A DNA stretch of 64,000 nt from Helicoverpa zea (taxonomy: Eukaryota > Arthropoda > Insecta > Lepidoptera > Noctuidae), in the NCBI RefSeq assembly GCF_022581195.2, contig NC_061460.1, positions 12,001,501 through 12,065,500 of the forward strand, given 5' to 3'. Of this stretch, positions 45,930-56,945 are shown one piece after another (the first letter of the stretch is position 1; every line of letters starts with the position of its first letter). The notes below the pieces were generated by a model. It was not told where the DNA came from, made no database searches, and saw nothing but the letters and a program-made list of their open reading frames with translations. A program made the position numbers and the translations under genes.

Positions 45930-46254
45930 CGTGGTGGTCTAGCGGGTAAAGAACTAACCTCCCAAGTATGAGTGTGGGTTCGATTCCAGGTCAGGCAAGT
46001 AACTATGAAACTTGTCTGAGTTCTTATGTAGGTACTTTCTAAGTATATTTTGGGACACCAATGACCGTATTTCGGAGGCACGATAAATTGTATGTCCTGG
46101 CTGTCGGTCTTCCTATGAGTATTGGGTTGCGCGGATAACTGAGTTGAGGTCGGATAGGCAGTCGCGCCTTGTAAAGCACTGGTACTCAGCTGCATCCAGT
46201 TAGAATGGAAGCTGATCCCAACATAATTGGGAAAATGCTCGGGAGATGGTGATA
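45930..46254 (+). mobile_element. tRNA-headed SINE, family A, full-length
   Basis: The tRNA-like head has an A box (TGGTCTAGCGG, 45935-45945) and a B box (GGTTCGATTCC, 45977-45987), the internal Pol III promoter. The body contains CTAAGTATATTTTGGGACAC and GTACTCAGCTGCATCCAGT, and the end is CATAATTGGGAAAATGCTC with a degenerate GATG tail. Head and body are complete, making this the reference copy for the family here. A 162-codon frame antisense to it is an artefact of the repeat. Confidence 0.88.
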
Positions 46255-47890
46255 GAATATACGGTTGGGTAATTTTTAAGTTAAAATTTCTACTGGATTT
46301 GACGGTTTCAATTTTTTTCAAGCGCTATTTTAAGTATTTTTTTGACCAAATGGGAAGCTAATATTCTTAGAAAATTTAAACATGCTATGGACGAATATTT
46401 TGTACGATAACGAAATCCTATAAATAAAACTGCTTTAAAAAGCAACAGTCGTAAAACTGGCTATAATTAGCAAACAATAATGTAGAAGCTTGCAAATCCA
46501 CTCTTACGTAAATAAAACGATATTGTTCATTCAGAAGAAAGTTTATTTATAATTCATATTTTATAACAGATCAGATATAAATATCTACATAATAACTACA
46601 TTCCTAATGACGGAGAAAAACCGCGTCATCATGTTGGAGAGTGCGGCTCTCGTTATGGTAAAGCTTTTTACTACCTAGGCAGAATCAGAAACTGATTTTC
46701 ATTACAAGCAGACCATTAAGTTGTGATTTGCCTAGCATAGTAAGTTGCAGCCGTCTTGGCATGAACAAAATGAAAATTGCCCGAAGGATATATTATGCCT
46801 TATTTACATTCTCATATTAATAACTTAAACATGATTGCTAAGAACTTACGTGCTTTTAGAATTATTTCAATTTTAGGTAGCGTATGTAGTTATCAAAAAA
46901 ACCGGCCACTTTTTATACTGAAGGAAGAAGTTCCCACGGGACGCGAGCAAAACTACGAGTTGTCACCCACGAGAATCAATAACGCTCAAAAAATCTCATA
47001 ACTCCATCCAAATAATTTTATGATAAAGATTTTTACCAATATGGTATTGTTGCTAATATCGCAGAACACGTTCACACTTGACTTCCGTAAGTTATAACTT
47101 GAGACAGTTTTATGTGCGCATGCTTTGTAAGGCGGTGAGTGGAGGGCAAGGGATGAGCGTTTAGCGGGTTAGAGGGGGCGACTTTAAAAAAACTACTACT
47201 GCTACTCGGGGCGAATAACGTAGGCTATTTTAGTTGAGAAGTGGGTGAAATAGCGAGAAACAGCTTGTTAAGACAATGATAATAGGTACCTATGACGATC
47301 TAATTGTTTCCCGCGTCCTTGGGGAACCACTAGCTAGACTAATTGTAGCCTATGTTACTTGGGGATAAATCATACATAACAACAATAATACACTTGAAAT
47401 CTTAACACTAAGTATGCACGTCATTTGCCCTCATGACAAACGAGTGGGTCTTCTATAAACGTGTGCCAGGTGTTTCACATAGAAAGCAATTATGCCTGTT
47501 AGGTACTGCCAAGAGACAGTCAGGATAAAGTCAAAAAACTTGTTCTGCTTTTTCTTTCTCGTAGGGTAATCCTATCAATATTCCAAATTAAGTACCTAAG
47601 TAAAATCGAATCATTTGTTAGGAGAAAATGAATATTTTTGAAAGGATCACTTCAAATGTGAAAATTCCTACCGCGCCTGTGTCACCACAGAGCTATTGAT
47701 GAATTAAACTTACGTAATTTTTATTACATTTCAATTATAATCCGACTATAAACTTTTTTAAAATTTTGCTAAAAAAACGAAAGTATTAAAATTAAATATA
47801 ATTTACTTTTACTTAATAGATAATATAAAATGTTGAAAGTGGATGAAATGCTGTAATCCTTACTAAACAAATTTTCTACATAATGACATC
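46255..47890. other. no gene seen
   Basis: TGAAGGAAGAAGTTCCCACG at about 46919 is a Lep1-like crumb. A GC bump with TGTGCGCATGC lies at 47112-47170, without exon signals. Confidence 0.45.
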
Positions 47891-48461
47891 TAAAGCTTTG
47901 GTTTCCTAGGAAAGCGGTGCCGTCATATAGCGGCCGTAATACAGCGGTGAAAGACGTCACCAGAACGTTGTCTATGTAAACAAAATGGGGCGGTTTCCTA
48001 GAGAGCGGTAACTGACACCGTAACTTCAAAAAGCGGTGCCGCCATTTGCATGACGGCCGTCTTGACGGTGTCAGATAGTTTGGTGAACGTTTTATTGAAA
48101 GCGGTGAAGCTTTTTTAATACGTATTTGTGTTTTTTTTTTTCGGAACAACGTCAAAAATTAGTTACAACTCTTAGAGCAGCGAGGACGACGAAATTTTAA
48201 TAGATTTCGTTCGTAACCACGAAGCAATATATAATATAAAAAATAAAGATTATAGAAAAAGTCAACTAAAACAGAATTGGTGTCGTGAAATTTGAGAAAT
48301 ATTAAACAAAACAGGTTAGTAAGTATGATACAACTAACAAAAAGTTTATGACGGTGTGTTAAAACGGCCGTGGAACTTTCCGCATGTCATCACCGTAAAG
48401 ACGACCGTCTATTTGCGCCCGTAATATGACGGCACCGCTTTCCTAGGAAACCCAAGCTTTA
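47891..48461. mobile_element. TIR MITE (GGTTTCCTAGGAAAGCGGTG family), 571 bp
   Basis: TAAAGCTTTGGTTTCCTAGG and, in reverse, TAAAGCTTGGGTTTCCTAGG lead into AAAGCGGTGCCGTCATAT at both ends. ACGGCCGT words recur inside. TA borders suit a Tc1/mariner-like target. The 128-codon minus frame crossing the left half is a by-product. Confidence 0.8.
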
Positions 48462-48880
48462 TAGGTAGTTACTTCATCTGTCAATCGATCGGTGTGATGA
48501 ATAGCTAGGCTTTCATAAAATATGGAAGGTATGTATAGTCATAGATTGGCAACTGAGTGGAGCATAATAATTGATGTTGTTTGATGGTATGGTGCAGCTA
48601 TAATGGTGTTGTAAAAGGAAAGCAAACGAATGTTTAAACAAAAGTGGCAAATCAAATTTAACTTAACAGTCGTTTCAAATGTCTGTCTAGCTTTTTATGA
48701 AAACAAAAAAAACACAGTGGTTGGTAGAATTAACAGAATATTCACATTGCGATAAAATACACCTTACATTAACTACCTAATAATTAGACAATGTAGGCAA
48801 GCCAAAAGGCTACTACTAGTGTCGAATATAAACCCATCCCATCGCTCCTCACTCACTCTCCTTACTAGGAAAGTCCATAC
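48462..48880. other. no gene seen
   Basis: Nothing recognised. Confidence 0.45.
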
Positions 48881-48885
48881 ATATT

Positions 48886-48942
48886 CAAAGCATGCGCCCA
48901 CGCATCCGATAACGGCTACAGCGCATGCGCCAATCGATATTG
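48886..48942. promoter_or_regulatory. candidate promoter element cluster (NRF1/Ewg-like, CCAAT, ATCGATA)
   Basis: Within 57 bp lie GCATGCGCCCACGC, a palindromic GCGCATGCGC (48921-48930) that matches the NRF1/erect-wing consensus, CCAAT overlapping it, and AATCGATAT, close to the DREF core. No adjoining donor or start codon was found, so direction and target are unknown. Confidence 0.3.
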
Positions 48943-49368
48943 TTTGATAACCTCAATGTTTACGAGTTTAATTAATACATAGTTAACTTGTTAACTTTTT
49001 ATCGACTTTACGTAGAAACTTTGTAAGAAGTAGATAGGCCGAAACGTGTAGCCTTTTTTGTGCAGAAGAAAATTGTTCGTCGTAATACTTTTTTTTTTTG
49101 GAAGTGGTAACTGAAGCAGGGTGGTGTTTTTTCGTAGGATTTTTTCACAATGATTCTCATAAGTATATGAGGTAATACAATAATAATCGTGTGTACTGTA
49201 ATGATAATGGTGTGCAAACAAATTGTCGACCACAGAATTTGTTTACTCTAAAGAGATGCACGGTTGTATCAATCATCAATTTGACAGACTCCGGGATGAT
49301 TTTGTGAACGCTGCTTAAATTCTCCAACCCAGGAATCGAACACCAGAGCCCGTGCGATTCGACTCCAA
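48943..49368. other. no gene seen
   Basis: Nothing recognised. Confidence 0.45.
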
Positions 49369-49569
49369 AGGCCGCGAACGCACAGGCAGGTGGCTTGCTT
49401 AGCGCCTAGTGTCTAGCGCGTCACCTAGCGAGTAGCCCAGTAAAACGAACGTTCTAAAATGAACGCGACCGGCTGCACTGCGCGCTGCGCCTACCTAGTC
49501 GAATAGTCAGGATGAAAGCCGCTAGGCACTAGGCGCTAAGCAAGCCACCTGCCTGTGCGTTCGCGGCCT
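49369..49569. mobile_element. MITE with 43-bp perfect TIRs
   Basis: AGGCCGCGAACGCACAGGCA leads to GCTTAGCGCCTAGTG, exactly mirrored at the other end. The centre is CpG-rich and also partly self-complementary (CTAGTGTCTAGCGC). 201 bp, non-coding. Confidence 0.85.
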
Positions 49570-49828
49570 AACACAACGACCCAATCAAAGCAAGTAAGCA
49601 TAGAAAATAATACGAGTACCAACAAGTGTTTTTTTTTTACCTTGGCTAACCTAATCATCCGTTGCTACCAGATCAAGGCTTCAACCGTGACTATATTTTT
49701 TGTTAAATTAACATGAATGAACTCTAACGGCCATTTGAATGATGTTAATTGGTTTACTAGAGATAAAGTTTAGGAATTAGCCCTATACAAGAAGTGTCAT
49801 ATTCCTTTCTCAAGTAAGTAAAACAAAA

Positions 49829-50213
49829 TCATCATCTCCCGAGCCTTTTCCCAACTATGTTGGGGTCGGTTGCCAGTCTCACTAGATGCAGCTGAGTACC
49901 AGTGTTTTACAAGGAGCGACCGCCTGCCTCCTCAAACTCCTCAAACCAGTTATCCGGGCAATCCAATACCCCTTGGTTAGACTGGGGTCAGACTTACTAG
50001 CTTCTAACTACTCGTAACGACTGCCGAGGATGTTCAATGACAGCCGGGACCTACAGTTTAGCGTGCCCTCCGAAACACAGTGATTGTTGTCCAAGATATA
50101 CTTAGAAAGTACATACAAACTTAGAAAAGTTGCATTGGTACTTACCTGACCTGGAATCGAATCCTCGCACGCGTACTTGAGAGGTTGGTTCTTTACCCAC
50201 TAGGCTACCACGA
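49829..50213 (-). mobile_element. tRNA-headed SINE, family A, full-length
   Basis: In reverse: the tail CCTTTTCCCAACTATGTTGG, the body CCAAGATATACTTAGAAAGT, and the head GGAATCGAATCC (B box) and CCCACTAGGCTACCACGAC (A box side). Second complete copy in the window. Confidence 0.88.
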
Positions 50214-50570
50214 CTTCCTTGGCAAGTAAAATAACGATAGATTGAATATTGAAACGGCAGTATAACACGATGATACTTATTCTCTAAGTTTAATTAGATC
50301 AACAGTTAATTTAAGACTGAAGTGAGTTTTAATTAAAGTGAGAATACATAAAGTTAGCTTTATGTTCCGTTTAAGTTATGGACTTAGAAAATGTAAGCTA
50401 TTAGGTGTTAGAGTTGGTTAAGTAAATTATAAGCAGTAGTTAATTTTGTCGAAGTAATGAAATGAGATCTTTTAATTTTAAATGTTTTATTCTATCGTTT
50501 TGTTTAAAGTATTTTCAGGATGTGGTTTGGATGATGTGTGTAAGTATCTGTTGTTAGTCTTTGCTATCAT
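50214..50570. other. AT-rich sequence, no gene seen
   Basis: Nothing recognised. Confidence 0.5.
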
Positions 50571-50796
50571 CTATACTAATATTATAAAGCTGATTATAAA
50601 GCTGAAGAGTTTGTTTGTTTCTTTGTTTGTTTGTTTGTTTGTTTGAACGCGCTAATCTCAGGAACTACTGGTCCGATTTGAAAATTTCTTTAAGTGTTAG
50701 ATAGCCCATTTATCGAGGAAGGCTATAGGCTACTTTTTATCCCGGTACGGGAAGTAGTTCCCACGGGATGCGGGTGAAACCGCTGGCAAAAGCTGG
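50571..50796 (+). mobile_element. Lep1/Helitron-like element
   Basis: CTATACTAATATTATAAAGC with a local duplication of ATTATAAAGCTGA, a (GTTT)n run, GAACTACTGGTCCGATTTG, ATAGGCTACTTTTTATCCCG and CGGGTGAAACCGCTGGC. The last few 3' bases differ from the family. Confidence 0.8.
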
Positions 50797-51179
50797 CAGA
50801 AACCTATAAAGCTGAATAATTTGTTTGTTTTCCTACAATCTTGAACGCGCTTATGCTCAGGAACTTGGTAAAGGACTTATTTGAAAAAAAAAAACTTCCG
50901 AAGTAATAGTAGGTAGGCAGTTTCATTCTGATTTACAGCATGAAAGTGAAACTGCAGGAAAAAGTTTTTTTTTCCTTCGCAGACAAACGCAAGATATCGA
51001 AACAAATCCAACGGGTATGGATTTTAAGATTAATATGACCACCGTCTACCGTTAAGCACTAATAACCTCCAAAAAAAACATAAAATCAAAATAAATCATA
51101 AACCAAATTAGTAGGTGCAAAAATCTATAAATCAAAAAATCTATAATTCATCGCAATCAATTAAAACTATCACGTATTA

Positions 51180-51370
51180 AAAATAACTTTGATCCATCGA
51201 TCCATCCGTCGGCCATCTTTAACCGTCTTCCGAACATGACCATTCGAAATTTGAATTTCAAATCGCGTGCGGCCAACGGTTGTTGACATTTGACAGCCGA
51301 CCCGGGCGGTCGTCGGTGGTCACGACTGCGATTGCAACTGCGATTCTGAAGTCGTATGGACATTATTGAC
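51180..51370. promoter_or_regulatory. GC-rich, CpG-containing island, function unknown
   Basis: GTCGGCCATCTTTAACC, ACCCGGGCGGTCGTCGG and two TTGACAGC-type words lie in otherwise AT-rich DNA. A 75-codon minus frame crosses it with no acceptor or donor. It could be a promoter or an old repeat. Confidence 0.25.
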
Positions 51371-51538
51371 AGCTGGTTTATCAATTGGGTTTGTTTTTGT
51401 ATGTTTGTGTTTGTAATTGATTGTTTAGTAGTTGTGGATTTCCATAAAATAATGGTGGGAAACGACCCTACGTCATTCTCAAGTATATGTCTGCGTCTTT
51501 ACCAAATATCTATTGGGAGCTAGGCTAATTGATATAAT

Positions 51539-51737
51539 CTATACTAATATTATAAAGCTGAAGAGTTTGTTTGTTTGTTTGTTTGAACGCGCTAATCTCA
51601 GGAACTACTGGTCCGATTTGAAAATTTCTTTCAGTGTTAGATAGCCCATTTATCGAGAAAGGCTATAGGCTACTTTTTATCCCGGTACGGGAAGTAGTTC
51701 CCACGGGATGCGGGTGAAACCGCTGGCAGAAGCTAGT
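51539..51737 (+). mobile_element. Lep1/Helitron-like element, complete
   Basis: From CTATACTAATATTATAAAGC to GGCAGAAGCTAGT, nearly identical to 50571-50796 apart from the shorter (GTTT)n and the intact 3' end. Direct orientation, about 740 bp apart. Confidence 0.82.
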
Positions 51738-53569
51738 CATATATATTATTCAACAATCATCCTTTTCAGACACCGTTTTCGCTGTCAGTGAGCGAAACAA
51801 AAGAAAATTTCAGAGTTACTGACCAGTGACCAGAATAATTCACCTCAGTAAATACTGCTGGGTGCATGTACAAAACTGAATAAATTACCTATAAAACAAT
51901 CTTAAAACTGTTTTATTTTCTTAAAATCTGGGTAAATTTACGTGAGCATCGAGCATTATAAAAAACTTTGATTTGCGCGCAACTGTACACATATCGAAAC
52001 CAGAATCAATGAGACGAATTTTTTTACTATTTATACAAAATTATTAATAAGATAGCTATTTAGTAGAATTAGAATATTCATTAATTATAATTTTGTATAA
52101 AACTGTGATTTAGAAAGTTAATGTGATTTTAACGTTATCATGTTTACGATGAAATTCGAGTAACAGATCTTTATATTCTCACTTTAGTTTTTACATAAAG
52201 GGGCGAGCAGGTGACATTTTGTTATATACATAGAAAAGATGTGCGTAGTAAAATTAGTATTAATTTATTATAATATTAGTTAAGTGAGTGTCAGTATGAC
52301 GAGTGCCAGGGAAAAATGGAATAGGATGACATATTGCGCCGACCCCAAATAAAATTGGGAACAGGGCAGGAGGAAGAAGAAGAAGTTAAAATCAATGGCA
52401 GAGAGATGCAACCACAGAAAACTATTTTAATTTAATAATTAATTATTTCAGTAAGTTCAATTTATCATCATTGTCTTCTGTCATTATTTTCAAACGACTT
52501 AAAAAAGAAGTTCTCCATTCCATAATTTTTTTTTTCACGTTTGTCAATTGATTCTAGGAAGACGCCTAAACCGATTTATATTGTTTTTTTTTATGAGGCG
52601 TTAGCATCGAGACGCCGATGGCTTCAACCATTTTTTGTCTTTTAGTATTTCAAGTTTTTTGTCAATTAATTGTCAAAAGTGTTTTCTATCAAGACACTAT
52701 TACACAGTAGCAATAACGCAATGTTTTATTTATTGTTTGACTTGACTGGCAGTTAACTTCCTGACTAATGTTATAAATTCGTAACATTCTTTGTTTGTTT
52801 GTTGTTACGCTTTCAAACTAAAACAAATGAATGTCCGCAGAATTCGACATGGGTGAATATTTCGCCATGGGAAAGGATCATATTGTATAGATTTAGTAGA
52901 ATAGTGGATAGAAGTTTCTACAAGTTGTGAGTGCAAATTGTATTTAATTGATGTGAAAGTTAATAGTTCTCTTACTTATAGACTTTGTTGTTTAATCACC
53001 TAGCCAATGCTACTGCGAATGTCCTCAAACTTGCCTGATGGTCTGTGACGTAGAATTTGAATGACAGCTGATATTGCTTACAATCAAAGACCCATGACCG
53101 ACATGATAAGGTGAAGCTCAAGCCTGGGGTGACAGCAACTTCTAGACAATGGGCTGCTTTGTGAATGTTTCTGAAAACCCACAGATACCGCAGGCCTGGC
53201 TGAGAGAAAGAACCCAGGATTACGTATATATAATTGCGTATATACTATTGCGCTTGTGACCATCAATGAAAGGAACACTAGCTAAACCGCTAAAGTGAGT
53301 TAAAGAGTAAGTTATTACTTAGAAAGTGAATACTACTAAGTTTTGCTAACAAACTGATTTTCATACATTTCCTTAGTGATGTCAATAATCATTATGATCG
53401 ATAGTGTTGCTACCCGACCGTATCGCAGCGGAACACTTACGTGTTACTTCCTACGTACGTATGTTTTTTTGTCACGTTCTCGCAAACTGCTGTGTCGATT
53501 TCAACAATGCTGAATTGTTGATGTTTGGTTAGGAAGTCGTTTGTTTTGTGAACTGTCTTTTAATGTAGT
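51738..53569. other. no gene seen; SINE-like tail at 52336-52384
   Basis: GCCGACCCCAAATAAAATTG followed by a GAA microsatellite at about 52336-52384 is a variant family A 3' end. The rest is unassigned. Confidence 0.45.
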
Positions 53570-53810
53570 GTTTCCGTGTTTTGGAAGGCACGATAAAGTG
53601 GGTCTTGACTGTTATTTGTATATCTTTCACAGTCATTACGGGTAGTCCGAAGCCAGAAAGTCTGACAACCAGTTACTAAGGGATATCAGGTTCCCCATGT
53701 TCCTGGGTAAAGGAGGTTCGATAGGCAGTCGCTCCATGTAAAACACTGGTACTCAGCTACATCCAGTTAGACTGGAAGCCGAACCCAACATAGTTGGGAA
53801 AAGGATAATG
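53570..53810 (+). mobile_element. SINE, family A, 5' truncated
   Basis: Starts in GTGTTTTGGAAGGCACG and ends CATAGTTGGGAAAAGGATAA. The head is missing. Confidence 0.8.
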
Positions 53811-54117
53811 ATTTGCAATTTTATCTACTTTTATAATAATATCCTGATTATGTAATTAATGCGATTTTATTGCATTTCTACTACAACATCTATCTGCGCT
53901 ACAGAAGCTTTCGTTTTGTTTGCGATATTAATGTGTGATATATTTGAATGAATGAATATTTAAAGAACTTATTTTAATTTCATGATAGAAGAGAAATATT
54001 TTTTGTATGTTTTACGTAATTCATGAATTCCTGTTTTGGTTAAAAATAAAAATGCACTAATCGCTCTGAAGACAAAACTTAAGAGGTATCATTTGAAAGC
54101 AGATAACTGAAGCTCAT

Positions 54118-54320
54118 GCCCTCATCATCGTCCATCCATTATTTTCTTACTTTATGGCATAAGCCTCTTCTCATACAGAGAAGGAATAAACGTTAATCAC
54201 TCCCCTTGCTCTACTCGGGTTAGCTACTACATTGTATACTTTTTAAGTCCAGTCTCGATGTTTGACTTCAGTATCCTTTAGTTACTAATGTCCAAGATAA
54301 GATGAAAAGAAAGTACACAT
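54118..54320 (-). mobile_element. old SINE, family B
   Basis: CATCATCGTCCATCC, CATAAGCCTCTTCTCATAC and CTAATGTCCAAGATAAG follow the layout of the next element with many substitutions. Confidence 0.5.
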
Positions 54321-54321
54321 T

Positions 54322-54548
54322 CATCAGCGTTTTCATTATCCCACTGCTGGGCACAGGCGTTGCTGGGGTACAGGCCTTATCTCACTCGAGAAGGATTGAG
54401 CGTTAATCACCACGCTTGCTCAATGCGGGTTGGTGATGGTACATAATACAACTTTTAAAAAGTTACATTGGTATCTGTCCGGAATCGTACCCGTACTCTC
54501 GAGCTAGACAAGGAGGTACCTTTAACCAAACCACAAGGCCATCATGAC
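54322..54548 (-). mobile_element. SINE, family B, full-length
   Basis: In reverse it runs from the LINE-like tail (TATCCCACTGCTGGGCACAG, AAGGATTGAGCGTTAATCAC) to a tRNA-like head (GGAATCGTACCC, then ACCAAACCACAAGGCC). It shares its head with family A but has a different 3' end. Confidence 0.65.
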
Positions 54549-54854
54549 AATCATCATTATTACTGTGCTTTATATGCACATAATATAATACGCAATATGA
54601 ATATTTTGTACACAAAACTATGCTTTTAAACCGGTTTTGCTTAGCTTAAAATAAACTTAATTTACTTTGGTATTTGGGTACAGGTATAAAGTATTATAAT
54701 AACCATGTTTCATTACACGAATAGCTATGTTTTAAGATATACCATGATAGCTTAAAGTGTAATGCCTGGTTTCTACAAACAAGTGACCATTAATTTTGAT
54801 TACGAACGGTAACTTCGACGTTTATCCTATGAGACATATGACAAAAATTACTTA

Positions 54855-55108
54855 TCATCATATGCCTAGTTTTTCACATTGGGGTCGCTTCCAGTCTCAA
54901 AGGATGCAGTTGAGTATCAGTGTTCCACATGGAGCGATGCCTATCTGATCTTCTAAATCCAGTTATCTGGGTAACCTAATACCCCTTGGTAAGACTGACT
55001 GTCAGACTTTCTGGAATCAGAATACCCGTAACGACTGCCAATTTAAAGATACTCAAACGATACCCAGGACCTTTAAATTTGAAGTATCTTACAAGTCACA
55101 GAAACACT
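54855..55108 (-). mobile_element. SINE, family A, diverged
   Basis: CATTGGGGTCGCTTCCAGTC, CCAGTTATCTGGGTAACC and TACCCGTAACGACTGCC in reverse. The head is lost. Confidence 0.75.
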
Positions 55109-55304
55109 CGTCATAACAAAATGGTCACCCATCCACGGACGGACGGCGCTAAGCGCTGCTTAAAATATTGTGATCGATGCGCTCTAAACTACCAACTATC
55201 CGTTAGCAAACATAATGTAATTGTTTATTTTTTATAGGAACTAGGCATAAGACCATAAAACATTTATTACATATCTGTGCTCCACTATCGAACAACGATC
55301 ACGT

Positions 55305-55355
55305 ATGGTAAGAAAATATAGGTAACGTATCACGTTACCTATATTTTCTTACCAT
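55305..55355. repeat. perfect 24-bp hairpin with a 3-nt loop
   Basis: ATGGTAAGAAAATATAGGTA plus ACGT, then ATC, then the exact inverse. It lies outside any recognised element. The arms are perfect over 24 bp, so either it is young or it is kept identical. Confidence 0.85.
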
Positions 55356-55654
55356 TTCCAAGAACATCATAATGGAGAATTTTCAATAAGAAACGCTATT
55401 ACAGTTTATGGTTAAATCTAAAACATAAATGGTTGGAGAACCAATTTCTTAGAACTTACAGTTAAATAAGAAAGCTCGTACATAGTTAATTATTATATAC
55501 TAATATTTTAAACACGAAAAGTATGTATGTATCTATATTGGTATGTATGAATGGATGTCTGTTCCTTTTTCACGCAAAAAAAACTGAATTCATTTTTATA
55601 AAAAACTAAAAACACTTCGACCCAAAAATAATGGAAAATGGCAGGAGGATGATG
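55356..55654. other. no gene seen; Lep1-like words at about 55500-55570
   Basis: TATACTAATATTTTAAACAC and GTATGAATGGATGTCTG suggest a broken Lep1-like 5' half. Confidence 0.4.
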
Positions 55655-56115
55655 CCTAGCAGGGCCTAGCGGGGCCAAGGTCTGCCGGGGCTGCGGGACT
55701 GTTCGGAAGAGTTACCGCGGCCCTGGTATAGGTATAAAAAGCTGGGTACTCACTTAGCAGTGTAGCACGTAACGTATCAGATATGGTATCAAGTGAGTAC
55801 GTAGGCACGTGCCCGCTGCGAGCCGCTCGCGCGTGGAGCGCTGTAAGCTCGCAGTGACCCGCCGAGTGGCGGTTTCACTGCGAACACAAAAGCGGCTCGC
55901 AGTGTGTTCGTGAGGACCGTGGACGAGCCGTACCCACTTGCAGGTTGATACCGTATCTGATACGTTACGTGCTACACTTCTAAGTGAGTACCCAGCTTAA
56001 GGTCTACGACGGAACACGATGGTTTTTAGTCAGTAAGAATCTGACACTCCCTCACCGCTGCTAACCCACAGCGGGAGGGGGTCATTGGGAATCATTTGAT
56101 GATTTTTGACGTCGT
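55655..56115 (+). mobile_element. SINE-like repeat, family C, split by a MITE
   Basis: The 5' part (55655-55738: GCCTAGCGGGGCCAAGG, GAGTTACCGCGGCCCTGG) and the 3' part (55999-56115: GGTCTACGACGGAACACGAT, ACCCACAGCGGGAGG) join cleanly once the insert is removed. Confidence 0.8.
55739..55998. mobile_element. 260-bp MITE inserted in the family C SINE
   Basis: The inverted ends of about 50 bp start AAGCTGGGTACTCACTTAG and continue GTGTAGCACGTAACGTATC. The centre is GC-rich with a second inverted repeat built on CTGCGAGCCGCT. Confidence 0.85.
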
Positions 56116-56761
56116 TAAAAAAAAGGAGGACGATGAAAGCAAGAAAGTATTAGTAGAATTATTAAGGCTACTTTTTATCTATATATGCGATAAGATGGTC
56201 CTTCGGCACGCAGGTGAAGCCACGGCTAGAATCTTGGCTTCTATAGATTGCAAATTGTTATTGGCAATTGTTTTTCAGTTCATTAAATGGCTATACTTAT
56301 AAGTAATCAGTAGTTAAACGATAGCTAGTGAAAAGTATTTTTATTCTCAAGTTTTTGCAATAAATATTTTGCCATAAAACTAATGGAGAAATGAGGTTTC
56401 TGTTATTTTCTATTGTTAAAAGAATCGAAAGTTATTCTTTTATTTGTTGCTATCATCGTAAATATCAAATTAGATAAAGTAATTAACGGGTATTCAATTC
56501 CAATTGCTTTTTACCATGTGAGGGAAATATTTTGTTCAGGATGCGAGTAAAGCCGGGGAAACAGCTACTAGCTAGTTAGTAATAAGTGGCATACTTAATT
56601 CCTTTAGCGTTAAGTAGGTATTTAACCTAATTCTTGGATTAACTAAATTCGATCGCTTAAGAAGCCACAAGCCGCTTACTTAAATACGTCAGTTCATAAT
56701 AGTGATATGGTTATTTTCTTTTGTTTTATTTATAGCTATATATAGGTATATATATAGGTTT
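56116..56761. other. no gene seen; Lep1-like 3' crumb near 56540-56575
   Basis: GATGCGAGTAAAGCCGGGGA and CAGCTACTAGCTAGT recall the Lep1-like terminus. The rest is AT-rich. Confidence 0.4.
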
Positions 56762-56945
56762 TACATACATCCCGTAGCAACAATTTGGCTGACATGGTTA
56801 AAAAGTAGCCTATTGTCCTTCAATAAATGGGTTTTCTAACATTGAGAAAACTTTTTAAATCGGACCAGTAGCTCCTGAGATTAGCGCGTTCAAACAAACA
56901 CATTCACAAAGAAACAAACTCCTAATAATGTTATTACTATAGATT
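56762..56945 (-). mobile_element. Lep1/Helitron-like element
   Basis: In reverse: TTAAAAAGTAGCCTATTGTC, CGGACCAGTAGCTCCTGAGA and GCGCGTTCAAACAAAC, up to AATGTTATTACTATAGAT. The 3' terminus is lost. Confidence 0.7.

Noticed and set aside
45930..46000. tRNA gene with A and B boxes
   Set aside because: The head of a SINE: no complete cloverleaf, and it is followed by the family body and GATG tail.
45833..46321. 162-codon minus-strand open frame, the longest in the window
   Set aside because: It lies antisense across a full-length tRNA-headed SINE; the same sequence in other copies is broken by stops.
47769..48155. 128-codon minus-strand frame
   Set aside because: Crosses the end of a TIR MITE into AT-rich flank; no domain, and the frame follows repeat sequence.
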